Notes: generated from the sequence alone by a model not told the origin. Shown: positions 22,201-33,559, counted from the first letter of the stretch. The stretch is 64,000 nucleotides of DNA from Micractinium sp. NFX-FRZ (GCA_029339195.1 JAPTJF010000065.1:124001-188000); one strand, 5' to 3'. Translations and numbers: made by a program.

Positions 22201-25200
22201 AAAGCGTGCAGGCTCCTACATCTTCTCCCAGACCCTGTTCAGCATGAGGATGGGGGTGGACACACCGCTGATGGGGGCCATCATTGCAAGTGGGTGCCGT
22301 GGGGTCCCTGCCTGCCTGCCCGCCTGCCTGCCTGCCTGCCTGCTTGACAGCCTGCCTACCTGCCTGCCTGCCCGCCCGCCTGAACCCTGGGGAGGGTCAT
22401 TCTGCCTGCAAGGCATGCCACCCTCGCACGGGTGCCCCCACGCTGCTGTACACACCCCACTCCCCACCTGCCCTCCCCCACCCGACCTGCCACCTGGCGC
22501 AGCCGCTGAGCTGGCAATCTTCATGGTGCCCTTCAACGTCATGACCTACCTCCCCAGCTTCTACTTTGGTGAGCCGGCAGCCTTGGGAGGCCTGACACAG
22601 TGCCCGGCAAGCGTGCGATGCATGCAGGCGCCTGCACCTATGCATGCGCTGCTGCTCATTGTCGGGATTCATATGTGCTCAGCACTGGCGCCACCTGTCA
22701 TCTGTCATCTGCCCTGCTGGCGCTTGCCATGCAGTGGCAGTAAGCGCAGAGCAGAGGGTCACCCGTCTGCTCTTGCTGTGCTGCAGGTGGCCTGACTGCC
22801 TGGATTGGGCAGGACATCTTGAAGGTCAGTCTCTGGGAAGACTGGGAGGCGCAGCCCCGGGGGGCACGGCTTGCCATGCGATGCACACAAACCTCGCGGC
22901 GCCCTGTCCGCCCTGCCTGCCTTCCACTCTTATACAAAAGCTTCCTGCTGGCCCCTTTGCCGCCCTCGTCCCTCCCCCCCTCAGGACTGGCTGTTCATCT
23001 CCTACAAGCGCGTGTCGGGCGTGGAGTACTGCCTGCTGCTGGCCACCTTTGGCCTGGTCCTCGCCTTTGGCCTGGAGGCGGGCATCGCTGCCGGCATCCT
23101 GCTTGCGGCGCTGCACTTTGCATACTGCTACTCGAAAGTCACCATGAGCGCATTCAACGTGGTGCCCAGCCGCAGCGGCGCAGGTGCGGCAGGGGTGTGT
23201 GCACTGCTGGCCGCTCTGGCTCTCGGACCCTGCTGTCTGCACGCCGGCCCTGGGCTGCTCCTGTGGGAACTGGGGCGGTGTTCACCCTTCCTGAGCAGCC
23301 CGCACCACCCATCCCCGCTCTCTCCCCCTGCCCCCCGCATGCAGTGCGCACTTTTGACCAGCGCACAGTGCTGGACATGTTCAGCGGGCGCATCACCGCC
23401 GTCTCGCTGTCGGGCTACCTCTTCTTTGGCAGGTGGGGCAGGTGGGGTTGCTGGGGTGGGCTGATGTATGTTGCCGTGTGCAAGTCAGTATGTGGCAGCT
23501 GCCTGGCATCATAGCGATGTGTGGATGCGGGGTGACAGTGTGCATGCAAGCGTTGTCAAAGCTTGCGAGTTAGTTGAAGGCAGCAGCTGCAGGTGCTTAT
23601 GTAGTTGAAGCCTCCTGTGCTGCCCACCCCACCCCACCCCACTGCAGCTCTGTGAACGTGGTGGAGCGAGTGGTTGCCATCGCCAGCAGCACGCTGGACA
23701 GCCAGCCCCACCTGGACCCCGAGCAGCAGCCTGCCGCTGGCTGCGCTGGTGCTGCCGAGGGCCATGCCGAGGAGACGCGGCTGGCGGGACGCATGTCCCG
23801 GGCGCTCCCCAGCAGCGCTACGCTGTGTAGGCAGGGCCGTTGTTTTGCTTGCTTGCTTGCTGGCCTGCTGCTTCTGCTTGCTTTGTGGAGCCATGCCTGC
23901 ACCGCGCTGTGGTCTACCAAATCTGAGCTTGGGCAGGATTGCACCTACTTGCCCACACCCGCCCACCCACCCCGCCCCTGTGCAGGACGTATGACAACGT
24001 GGCACAGTTTCTGAACGGCCAGGAGGGTAGGTGGGCGGAAAGCACTGCTGCCTGCCTGCTTGGCTGCTAGCGCGGCGTGCAGTTTGACGAGCACACCTGT
24101 GCCTGTTGAACAGTGCTACCACCACCACTCGTTGCACCACCACTCGTTCAGTGCAAAGCTCAACATCCCAGCTGCTGAACCTTGGACCTCCCTCCCTTCG
24201 TGCCTTTCTCCCTCCAAGCAGGCGCCAGAGACACACAGGTGGCCAACGTGGCGGCAGCGATGGCCGAGTCCCCCCGCTTCCTCATCCTCGACTTTCGGTA
24301 GGCGGGCAGGGGAGGGAGGGTGTGCTGTCATGCTGCTCTGCTGGGCCGTGCTCACAGCGGGCAACGCTGCATCGTGGAACGGGTAGCACGCTCCTAGCGA
24401 CAGTGCAGCGACTGCAGTTCTGGGTCCCCAGCCGCCATTGAGCCACTACTGCTGCCCACCGTTCCCGCCCCGCAGGCGTGTGCAGGGCCTGGACGCCACC
24501 GCCGCGCGCTCCTTTGTCACCCTGCACAACAAGCTGCAGCGCATGGGCATACAGGCAGGCGCTGCGTTTGGGGTTTGGTGTTTTCTGTTGTGTGCTTGGT
24601 GCCCTTGAATGCTGTAAAGTGGCAAGAAGGCGCCAGCGGGTTCTGGCCAGCTCCCCGCCCGCCGCACTGCTAGCCTTCCTGTACCTCAAACCCACTCAAC
24701 GCTGCAGTCGCCCTGCCTTATTGCCCCACCCCTCTCTATCCCTCTACCCTCCCCTGCCCCCTCGCAGCTCATCATCACCCACATCCCCGCCCGCCGCGGC
24801 AACGTGCGGCGCCTGCTGGCTGCCCAGGGCCTCATACTGCGGCAGCCCAGCCCAGTGAGGGAGCTGGGGGAGGAGCCGGGTGAGGCTCACTGCCAGTGAG
24901 CACATGAGCACACGTGGCACATGGCCTCACGCTTGGCAACTGCCTGCCTGCCCTGCATGTGTGTAGCGACGGTGGGAGCGACGGTCCCTCCGCCCGCTAC
25001 TTACAGCCTGTAATCCGCTCTGCTGCGCGTGCTTTTGCTCCCTAACACTGCTGCCGCCGCCATGCCGCTGCTGTTGCTGCCCGCCGGTTGTGTGCAGGCG
25101 CGGGAGGCAGCCCTGCGGGTGCCCAGCATCATTGCTGCTGGGCGCTGTCCCAAGCCGCCCAGCCGCCCAGGGACTGACTGCCTCGAGCCTTTCACAGAGG

Positions 25201-26035
25201 GGCGCATTCCTGCCCTCCCCTGTGCAGTCACCTGTGCGACCAACTTCAACCTGCAAGTTTGTTTGCGATACACTACATATGATTACCCACTTTCATGCCT
25301 CCCCCCCCCGCACTGCAGTCACCTGCCGCATCGACTTCAACCTGCGCTCCGTCTCCAGCCGCCGCCTGCAGCCCGCGCTGCCTGCCGGCGCCAAGCCCTC
25401 CGCCGCCGAGCGCAGCTTCACATACGGTCCGGGCAGCATCGTGGGCGAGCTCGACTTCTTCCTGCAGAGGCCCCGCAGGTGGGGCGCAGAGGCGGGGGAG
25501 GAAGGGGCTTGAGGAAGGTGTGGGCCAAGGCGGGGCGGTGTGGAACTCAGTCAGTCCACACCCTGCTTGGAGGCGCTCTTCAGAGGCTCTCCTCGGAGGT
25601 GGGGCGGGGCGGGATGCAGACGCAGATTGAGTCGGGCTGTATTGTGGGTGAGCTTTGCCGCCCTCCAGCAGCTGCCCTGCGGGTGCCGGGATGCGGTTTG
25701 CCTGGGCAGCGCCTCTGGGTGGTGGAGCGAGAGGGGTGGCAGCACAGGCAGCACTTCCACCCCAGCAAGCCACGCATCCTCTCTTGTGGACCTTTCCGCA
25801 ACCAAGCAACACACTCCCCTGCCATCCCCCCGCCCCCCTCTGACCCCTTCACAGCTTCACGGCGGTGGCAGATGCCGACGGCAGTGCGTGGCGCATCACT
25901 CGGCGCGCCTTTGAGCGCATGGCTGCCTCCGACCCCGCCTCGCTTGTGCTGCTGGAGACCATCATACTGCGGTCGACCAGCCTGAGTGCTGCCCATGCCC
26001 TGGAGGCGCTGGAGCGCAGCAGCGCAGCAGACTGA
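18704..26035 (+). CDS. SulP/SLC26-type anion transporter with STAS and cyclic-nucleotide-binding-like domains
   Basis: A multi-exon gene runs from ATG 18,704 to TGA 26,033. The first roughly 250 residues are a cytosolic, Ser/Pro/Gly-rich region with ten consecutive Gln (CAG run 19,256-19,285). The membrane part follows, with segments such as AAVTGAVNAVVALPIMLSF, LKLAGVVQYVPLPVVGGYL, KLLALYFVVAFGSSMDIAAI, VSNLLTAVAGVGFTGSYIF and GVEYCLLLATFGLVLAFGL. A STAS domain lies near 23,640-24,830 (ILDFRRVQGLDATAARSF, IIITHIP-like strand). The C-terminus (about 25,320-26,035) has a cyclic-nucleotide-binding-like strand set (YGPGSIVGELDFFL, then TAVADADGSAWRI). This order matches the fungal/algal SulP-STAS-cNBD subfamily (YGR125W-like), which acts in vacuolar or other membranes. 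Substrate is not determined; sulfate or another anion is likely. Many small introns separate single helices. Confidence 0.85.
19256..19285 (+). repeat. (CAG)10 coding polyglutamine run
   Basis: Ten perfect CAG codons follow five Ala codons in the cytosolic N-terminus of the SulP gene. Pure codon repetition suggests recent slippage and probable length variation between strains. Confidence 0.9.
22309..22382. repeat. CCTG-type tetranucleotide repeat in a SulP intron
   Basis: Imperfect CCTG/CCCG tetramers fill most of this intron. Similar CCTG arrays occur at about 36,031-36,055 (dynein-tail intron) and 61,354-61,389 (plastid TPR gene intron), so this is a recurrent intronic microsatellite in this genome. 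Confidence 0.85.
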
Positions 26036-26604
26036 GCGGACTGAGCTGGCAGGAGTGAGGCTGGGGTCGAGGAGCAGCAGCAGGGCAGACTGAGGGGCGC
26101 GGCATGCATTGGAGGCGCTGCTGGCTGAGCATTCTCAGCGGGCGGGATGACAGCCATGTGCACGATTTTTATGCCTGGGGATGGCAGAGCGATTGTACAT
26201 GCATTAACTGTTAGGAATACAAGTGCATGCACGACGGCTACAGCAGTTCAGGCAGTGGCGACAGGTGCGGCCAGCTGGCAGCCATGAGTACTTGCACAAG
26301 AGGTTCGTAGGTGCAACAGGTTGGTTAGCATGCCGACCTGTGCCAATTCTCTTCCACGAGACAGCCCCAAACCCAAAGCTCGGTGGTCCCAAGCAGGCTC
26401 GCCAGCTGCTCTCCAGAGCAATGCCAGCAAGGCTGGAGGCCGCCCGGTGCGGCACGGCGGCCGCGCTGACTTGGCAGCCATGCCAGCACCTGCCTCGTCC
26501 CTCTCAGGAGCAATACCTGAACAAGGCAGACACGGGTTTGCCGACACGGCGCTGTTTGGGCCGGCAGGAACGCAAGGCCCCGAAAAACACTAAATTGGCG
26601 CGCC
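26036..26604. other. Intergenic between the SulP gene and the FolD gene
   Basis: The segment holds the SulP 3' UTR and the FolD promoter. An open frame spans part of it on the plus strand but has no recognisable motif and merges with the FolD frame only after the first FolD intron. No clear TGTAA signal was seen just downstream of the SulP stop. Confidence 0.4.
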
Positions 26605-29476
26605 ATGTCGGGCAGGCGGGCCCTTGTTGGGGCCAACAGGCTGTGCACATTCCGCTTGGAAGCTCTGATCCGCGAGTCGCTGTCCGGCTCGGTATGCCAA
26701 GGTGCGACTGCAGGAACGCGAGTGCGGACCCCTGCACTACCCAGAGGCTCTCCCTCCTCTCCTCGCGACCCAAAACTTACTGCATTTGCCATCCTATGCC
26801 CGCAGACCTGCGCAGCTTGGGGTCATGCCAGCAGCTGCGGCGCTGGGCGGCAGCAGCAGCGGCAGCAGGGGCGCTCCCAACAACACACCACCACCCTCAC
26901 AGCCACAACCGCAGCAAAGCACGGGTGTTGGACGGCCGCGCAGTGGCAGCTGCCTGGCAGGAGGAGCTGGCGCGGGATGTGCGGGACGTGTATGCAAAGG
27001 GTGGCCGCCCGCCCGGGCTGGGCGTGGTCCTCGTTGGCTCCCGCCCCGACAGCCTCCTCTACGTGTCACGCAAGCGCGAGGCCTGCGAGCGGGTGAGCAG
27101 CGTAGCTGGGGCAGGGGAGGGAAGAGGGACTGGTGCCTTCTGGATGCGCTGCTGACACGCTGCATGCATAAAGGAAGTGTTTGCTGCTGCCCGCCGCACC
27201 TGCCCGTGGCGCATTAGGCGGTTCGCACTGTGGTCGCCCCTCTCCAGCACTGTGGGACCCCCTCGCCCGTTCTGAACCGTCCACTACCCTCCCTGCACTG
27301 CCTGCCCCTGCGCCAGGTGGGCATGTTCACCGAGGTGCGCCAGCTGTCATCCAGCGTGACTCAGCGCCAGCTGGAGGCCGCTGTGGCCGCGCTGTGCGCC
27401 GACCCGCGCATCGACGGCGTGCTGGTGCAGCTGCCGCTGCCCAGGCACATTGATGAGGAGGCAATCATAGAGAGGTTCGACCCGCAGAAGGACGTGGATG
27501 GGTTCCACCCGCTCAACATGGGTGAGGAGGGGGGTGGTGGGTGGTGCGAGTGGTACGCGGGTGGTGTGGAGGGTGTGAGTTTCACCGTGCTGAGGCACGG
27601 CAGGGCCCATGCTCCTCGGCAATAGTTCTGCTGCCGCTGCTGCTGCTGCTGCCGCTGCTGCTGCTGCTGCCTGACAGCCACAGGGCAGGCTGGTGGGAGA
27701 CTGCTGTACTGTTCCCAGGAAAGCAGCAGGCAGGCTGACTTGCGCCTGCGCTGCCTCTTGCCTGCTCCACCCCCTGCCTGCCGTGCTAAAGGCTGCTCGC
27801 TTCCAGTCACACCCTTTCACCCCGCCCTTGCCGCACTCGTGCCCCTCCTCTCCCACCCTTTGCTTGCCCCCGCAGGCCGCATCCTCATGCGCGGCCGCGC
27901 CGCCCGCTTCATCCCCTGCACCGCGCTGGGCGTCATCGAGCTGCTGCAGCGCAGCGGCGTGGCGGTGCGCGGCAAGTCTGTGGTCGTCATGGGCGACAGC
28001 AACATTGTGGGCATGCCGCTGGCCATGCTGTTCCGTGACGCTGGGGCGGCTACCGTCACGGTGCTGCACAGGACGTCGTACACGGAGCTGTTTGCGGACG
28101 CCACGTCAGCAGAGGTGGGTGCTGTGCGGGGAAGAAGGCGGCGTGGGTGGGTGGGGGAGGCTGAAAACAGAGGGGCAGGGTGCTTGGATTGAGGCGGGGC
28201 AGCAGAGGTGGCAAACGGTGAAGGCACGCAGGCAGGCAGGTGTGGGGTGGCGAAGGCCAGCAGAGGCTTTTGTGGAGTTGGTTGGGCCGCTGGGGTGGGG
28301 ACAATGTGTGTGCTGTGGTGGTGCCCGTGCTGGGCAGAACGGCGTGCAGCTGGCAGCACATGGCATGGCGGTCGGTGCAGTTGCCAGCGATAAACTGCCC
28401 GCCAGCAGCCCTGCCCTGCACATCGCCAAACGCCCTCCTACCACCAACCAAGCTAAGCAAGTGCTGCCGTGCGCCCCGCTCTTCCTCACGACCTGCAGCG
28501 CGCCAACCAGCGGGCGCAGGCGGCGGCCTGCCTGCCGCGCATCCCTGGGCCAGTGGCGGCGCATGCAGCAGGGCTCACAGCCGCTGAGCGAGCGCAGCAG
28601 CAGGCGCCCGAGACGTCCGAGGCAGCAGCAGCAGCAGCAGCGGCGGCGGAGCCTGCCGGGGCGGCAGGGGCAGCAGGAGCGGCACCGGCAGCAGCAGGGG
28701 ACTCTCCCTACCGAGTCGACTACTCCAGCACGCTGCGAGAGGCGTACGCCGAGCAGACCGCAGCGTGCCCAGCGGCTGAAGCCGGGCAGGAGCCTCCTCT
28801 ACAGCCCCAGCAGCAGGCAGCGGGCTCATCAGCCACAGGCGGGCGGCACCCGCCCCACCACCGCACCCACCACCACCCGCATGTGTCCGACCTGCCGGGC
28901 ATCACGCGCACCGGGGACATCCTAGTGGTGGCGGTGGGCTACCCCGAGCTGGTGAAGAGGGACTGGGTGAAGCCTGGGGCGGTGGTGATTGATGTCGGCA
29001 TCAACGTGGTAGACCACGACAGCAGCGGCGGCAGCAGCAGCGGCAGCGGGAAGGAGGGCGGTGCGCTGCCTGGCGCTGCAGGGCAGCAACAGCAGCAGAC
29101 GCAACAGACGCAGCAGCAGCAGCAACAACAGCAGCAGCACGTGGCAGCAGCAGGGGCAGCGGGTGGCAGCGGCAGCCCTGGGCAGCAGCAGCGGCAGCGC
29201 AGCCCGGCGTACGGGGGTGCGCCGCCTGGCGGTGCTGGCGGCGGGGGCGATGAGGAGGGCTGCTGCAGCAATGATGGCTATCCGGAGGATGGCGCGCAGC
29301 TGCAGCACCCCTTCCACGTGGTGGGGGATGTCGACTTCTGTGACGTCGCTGACGTGGCGTCGGCGCTGACGCCGGTGCCAGGTGGCATTGGCCCCATGAC
29401 CATCGCCGCCGTGCTGCACAATACGGTGCAAGCGGCAAGGTACAATCTGGGGCTGGAACGGTACGACCTGCGCTGA
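26605..29476 (+). CDS. folD: Bifunctional methylene-THF dehydrogenase / methenyl-THF cyclohydrolase (FolD type) with large inserts
   Basis: The enzyme interconverts 5,10-methylene-, methenyl- and 10-formyl-tetrahydrofolate. Exon 1 (26,605-about 26,701) gives a basic presequence and joins in phase 1 to the second exon, so an organellar form is likely. Family motifs appear in order: [13 protein letters not shown] with the catalytic Tyr and Lys, [85 protein letters not shown]. Two features are odd. The usual P-C-T-P is PCTA here and the usual G-R-S is GDS. In addition, two low-complexity inserts interrupt the catalytic fold: about 130 residues (28,495-28,890, Ala/Gln/His-rich) and about 95 residues (29,020-29,310, Gln/Gly-rich). 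Both are in frame and the flanking motifs are intact, so the gene is probably functional. TGA at 29,474; a TGTAA signal lies at 29,660. Confidence 0.88.
27626..27671. repeat. CTG-rich trinucleotide repeat in a FolD intron
   Basis: Runs of CTG with a few CCG interruptions lie within the intron after the [11 protein letters not shown] exon. The repeat is non-coding in this gene model, although one open frame crosses it. Confidence 0.8.
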
Positions 29477-29823
29477 ACCCCGTCGCCTGGGCAGCTCCGA
29501 ACTGACTGTCCCTAGCTGTGCCCCCGTTCGTTTCTGCCCAGGCACCGCTTGGCAGGAGTGTTCACGATGCCTGCATGGACGTGCGTGCATTCGTCTTCAT
29601 GCACATATGCCACAAGTCTAGGCGCCCATTGTCATGCGAATGAGACGCATCCCCCCTTCTGTAAATCGTCAGAAACGTGCCGCGCATGAGGACTGGGCTG
29701 GCAAATCGGCGCCTAGTGATGTGGCGTGCACAGCCGGCAGCACCGCCGCCCGCCGCCACCTCCCCCCTAAAGCGCCACCTCCTGCCCCCCACCCTGTGTG
29801 TCTTCCCTCGCGCTGCACACACC

Positions 29824-30537
29824 ATGGCAGACACGGCCCACGGCAACGCCGTGAGCGACGACCCCAGCTCTCACGCACCCGTGGTGGCTTTTCCCGACTT
29901 CCGACTCTTTGACTCGGCGCAGGACATTCTGGACCACAACAAGTGCGTGTGGGACTTGCAGGAGGCGAGTTTCGCGCCTGGTCGGGCCGCGCGCTTTTGC
30001 TCACTCCTTTTGCCGCCCCGCCCTGCAGGCGGATCATCAAGGAAATAAAGGCCAACCACGAGGCCCAAACGCCCGAGGCGCTGGCCCGCAACTGCGTGCT
30101 CATACGCGAGCTGAACACTAACATCTCGGCGGTGAGCGCCGGCGAGCGGGGCGGGCGTGTGGGGCGGCGCACGCTAGCTGTGCACAACTGGTTGCATACC
30201 ATCAGGGAGCGGAGCGGCCAAGGGTGAGATCAGCACGTTGGCTGCTTTCATGCATAAGCTGCAGGCTACCTAGCAAACTGCAGGCTAGCCAGTGAGCTGC
30301 GGCTGTAGTACGCTTGGCCGCCCGCCGCTCACCGCGTGGCAAAATGCCGGCCCCTCCTTGCAGGTCATGCAGGCCTACGGCAGCATTAGTGACAGCTTTG
30401 AGCGCTACATGTCACAGCAGCAGCGGCCGCCGGGCCAGCAGCAGCAGCGGCAGCAGGGCGGTGGCACGATAGGGGACGGGGGCGGCAATGGCAACATGAG
30501 TGAGGCAGCTGCAGCGGTGCCGCAGATGCCCTCTTAA
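29824..30537 (+). CDS. ELF4: ELF4-family circadian clock protein
   Basis: Three exons (29,824-29,942; 30,029-30,131; 30,364-30,537) give a 131-residue protein with phases that sum correctly. The central helical region matches the ELF4 (DUF1313) family: FDSAQDILDHNK, then RIIKEIKANHEAQ, ARNCVLIRELNTNIS, and AYGSISDSFERYM. In Arabidopsis ELF4 joins ELF3 and LUX in the evening complex that represses clock genes. The choice of the GTGCGT donor at 29,943 (rather than a weaker one downstream) restores the family's spacing between the aspartate and the I-K-E-I helix. The C-terminal 45 residues are Gln/Gly-rich and not part of the family core. The short 5' flank (about 350 bases after the FolD stop) must hold both a terminator and the promoter. 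Confidence 0.88.
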
Positions 30538-30918
30538 GCGGAGCATGAGCGCGCTGCCGGCTTGCTGCCTGCCCATTTCCCTGCCCAACGAACGACTCTT
30601 GCCATTGCACCAAACTGCACTGCTAACATGTGACCCTCTGTATGGATGATCCCCCAAAAGAAACCCACGTGCATACCCTGCTCAACCCTTCCCCAGCACA
30701 TGCTGCGTACCCTGCCGTGCCGTGCTCTTTGCTCTTTTCTCCGCACATCCCACCTGTCTGCTTCACTGCCCGGCATCCCTGCTGATCCTCTCTTTCTAAA
30801 AGGCCTGCACCCTGCCCCTGTCGGGCCTCCCTCTGGCAACACCCCGCTGTGATGCACCCCGCCAGCTTTTGTCAGCCTCTACTCTCTTGTGCAGCAATTA
30901 CATGCCTCCCCATGCCTG
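30538..30918. other. Convergent 3' intergenic region between ELF4 and the ACBP-ankyrin gene
   Basis: Short, Cys/Pro-codon-like but without a sustained open frame on either strand. It presumably carries the two facing 3' UTRs. No canonical TGTAA was seen on the plus strand here. Confidence 0.4.
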
Positions 30919-31822
30919 TCACGATGCACCCTGCGCGCTGCCACCTAGTAAGAAGTCCCACCCAGCAGGCGCCACGTCCGCTGGAGTCTCTCCGTCTGCG
31001 CTGCACAGGTCCAGCTGCACGCCGGGGGCTGCTGCCAGCACCTCTGCCGCTGCTTGCTGCTCCGCCAGCGCAGCATAGTGCAGGGCAGACAGCCCATCGT
31101 TGTCTGTTGCATTGACGTCTGCTCCGTGTTGCAGCAGCCTTTGCAGCACAGCCACGTGCCCCCTGTCAGCCGCCCAGTGCAGCGCCGCCTCGCCCTCCCC
31201 GCCCCGCTGGTTCACGTCGCCGCCCGCCTGCAGCGCCGCATCCACCGCCGCTGCATTGCCCTCTCGTGCCGCCTGCAGCAGCGGCGGCGCGGCGTCAGGG
31301 CCCTGCACACGACGAGAATGGTGGGCCAGGCATGCAAGTCAATGCGATTGCAGCAAGAGGGATCACCCCGGTGCAAGCAGTACAGTGCTCTGCAAGGCAG
31401 CCCGCCGCTGGCATCACTGCCAGGTGCACAACAATGCGCGCTCCCCTCCCCCACTTCCCCACCTCGCTGTCCTCTGCTGCCTCCGCCATCCGGCTCTGCA
31501 CCGGGCCGCCTGCACCGCCGCGCTTGGCGCCGCCGCCGCCATCGTCGCTGCCAGGCGCACCCGCCCACCCAGGCACCGCTGTTGTCAAAAGCTCAACATA
31601 CTGCTGCTGCGCCTGGTCGGCGCTCAGCGCTGCACAGTCCTGCCAGGCCTGCCACTTGGCGCGGCCACGGCGGTCAAGGAACCCTGGCTTGGGGGTGTTG
31701 CAGGGCCCGGCAGTTGCCTGCTTATACAGCCCGTAGAAGCGCAGGAGCTGGGAGTCGCTGAGCGCGCCGCTTGCGGAGGCAGCGCCCACATACTGGGTGG
31801 CAGCGTCAAACGCCTCCTCCAT
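30919..31822 (-). CDS. Acyl-CoA-binding protein with ankyrin repeats (ACBD6/ACBP1-2 type)
   Basis: Two exons on the minus strand (31,463-31,822 and 30,919-31,302) encode 247 residues. The N-terminal ACB domain shows FYGLYKQATAG, then a KPGF element, GRAKWQAW and a final YVEL, which are the acyl-CoA-contacting Tyr, Lys and Trp positions of the family. After a Gly/Ala linker come ankyrin repeats: APPLLQAAREGNAAAVDAAL, GEAALHWAADRGHVAVLQRL, and GLSALHYAALAEQ. The protein would bind long-chain acyl-CoA esters and tether to a partner through the ankyrin face. No transmembrane segment was found in the assigned exons, unlike plant ACBP1/2; a Pro/Leu-rich frame upstream (about 31,960-32,025) was not included because it hits a stop. 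Confidence 0.88.
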
Positions 31823-32342
31823 CCCGCCTGCCCGCGGCTCCTGTTGGTGAATGAGTCTTCACAGCTTCAACTTCCTGCAGCAATCTGAGGCAGGTGCGTC
31901 ACGTAGCGGCAACATCCTGGAGGCTTTGAGGGCACAAAGTTGCGGCACTATGGCGGCAGGAGCCGGCGGCAGGAGTGGCGGCGCAGCTAGCGGGGGCGGC
32001 AGGAGCGGGGGCAGTGGCAGTGGCATTGTGGGGCAGGCACTGCTACATCGTTAGGCTTGGTTCCCATACGCCTCTTTCAGGTATGCAGGCCAATTAAGCT
32101 CACCGCTCGAGCAAGTCGGGAAGCGCCCCGAGTGTCTGCAGCGCTCCTGGCTTGCTGTGCAGGTAGCTCTCTACTGTTGTAGATCTGGAGACTATCAAAG
32201 ATGTTTCAGAGCGCTCCCGATTTGTGGCACGGCCTCAGGACATGCGCAGCAGGCGAACTTCATGCATGCTACCGCTCAATCGGCCCTGCAGTCTCCTCCA
32301 CACAGAAAATAGGTGCAGAGTAACCTGCAAATACTCAACACT
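31823..32342. promoter_or_regulatory. Divergent promoter region between the ACBP-ankyrin and DUF615 genes
   Basis: About 520 bases separate the two divergent start codons. The region contains a Gly/Ala-codon-rich patch (31,950-32,050) but no supported exon. It must carry both promoters. Two related strings (agcaagtcgggaagcgc near 32,110 and agagcgctcccgatttg near 32,208) lie within it without obvious meaning. Confidence 0.4.
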
Positions 32343-33559
32343 ATGCTAGTTGCCCGTATCACTTCGCTGAGGGCGCTTGCGAATGGCTTGGCGCTGCAGC
32401 CCGCCCGGGCGGACAGGCGGCGCCTGCTGAGCGCTGTTGGAGTGCAAGCGTTCCACCGAAACAGCACCAGCGAGCCGGCAGCAGGGCGGAGGGGCGGTGT
32501 GCGCCCCAGCAAGACTGCCGCCAAGGAGGAGGGTGAGCACCGCCGCCGTGGGGGGGCCCTGCCCACGGGTTCCAGTGCTTGCAGCATGCTGGCACAACCT
32601 CTGTCTGGCACCAGCGCACAATTTGACTTGTGCTGCTGTCCACCGTGCACCCCGCCATCTGTAGCCTACACCATCTGCCAGCCAACAACGTTGCACCCGC
32701 CTCCCTCCCCGCAGCCAAGCAATTCCAGGAGATGGCGCGGGAGCTTGCGCGGTTGACTGAAAAGCAGCTGGCGCGGCTGGAGCCAATTTTGGGAGAGGAG
32801 GTGGTGACGGCAGTCAGCCTGGCGGCGCGCATCAGCCACCGCAACCAGGGGCGGCAGCGGCAGGAGGGCCTGGTGGCACGGATGCTGCGGGAGACTGCGG
32901 TGGAAGATGGGGAGATGCAGCAGCTGCGGGTGAGTACTCATGTGTCCCCTGCATGAGGGGTGCTGTCAGCTGCATGGCGTATGTGTGGAAAACATGTGAC
33001 CGGGTGCAGGAGGGCCTGGCAGGGCAACTCCGAGCACAATATGCGCTGAGCATTGACATGCTGCCTCCAGGCCACTGCCGCCCCCGTTCTTGGCACCCTC
33101 CGCCTGAGTATTGGCCTCGGCCTCAACTTTCGCTGCCTGCGTCAACTGTCTCTTTCCACGCAGGCGGCCCTCGACGCGGTGCGCACGGGGCAGGGCATCA
33201 TCGCCAATCCTGCCGTGGTGCACACAGTGGAGCTCTGGCTGCACGCCCTGCTTGCTGGCGAGGCGGAGGCCACGACAGAGGTGTTTGGGCTGCTGCAGGC
33301 GCAGGGCACAGACCTGCAGCAGGTGCGGCAGCTGCTGCGGAACGCTCAGCAGACGGAGCCTGCAGCCGTGGCAGCCAGCTCCGATGGGGATGCAGCAGAA
33401 GAGGATGAGCAGGCAGCGGCAAACGGCGGTGGCAGCGGCGGCAGCGGTGCAGCAGAACGGCTGACCTCCAAGGCGCGCTCGGCCCGCAAGCAGCTCCGCA
33501 AGCTGCTGGCACCGATAGCAGAGGCGCAACTAGCCCCAGACGGCGAGGAGGAGGAATGA
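32343..33559 (+). CDS. DUF615 (YjgA/DarP-like) ribosome-associated protein, probably organellar
   Basis: Three exons (32,343-32,532; 32,715-32,929; 33,164-33,559) give 266 residues with consistent phases. The first exon encodes a basic, Leu/Arg-rich presequence (MLVARITSLRALANGLAL) that suggests mitochondrial or plastid import. The next carries the family core: QFQEMARELARLTEKQLARL, EEVVTAVSLAARISH and NQGRQRQEGLVARMLRE, matching the bacterial family's helical body and its R-R-Q-x-x-Y/G-K-L-M-R-like element. In bacteria the protein helps mature the large ribosomal subunit. The C-terminal third contains a Gly/Ala/acidic insert followed by a helical end, ARSARKQLRKLLAPI. An alternative acceptor near 33,071 would add about 31 residues to the third exon. 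Confidence 0.72.

Noticed and set aside
31950..32025. Pro/Leu-rich minus-strand frame as a signal or membrane anchor exon for the ACBP-ankyrin protein
   Set aside because: The frame reaches a stop before the ACBP start and no phase-compatible splice was found.
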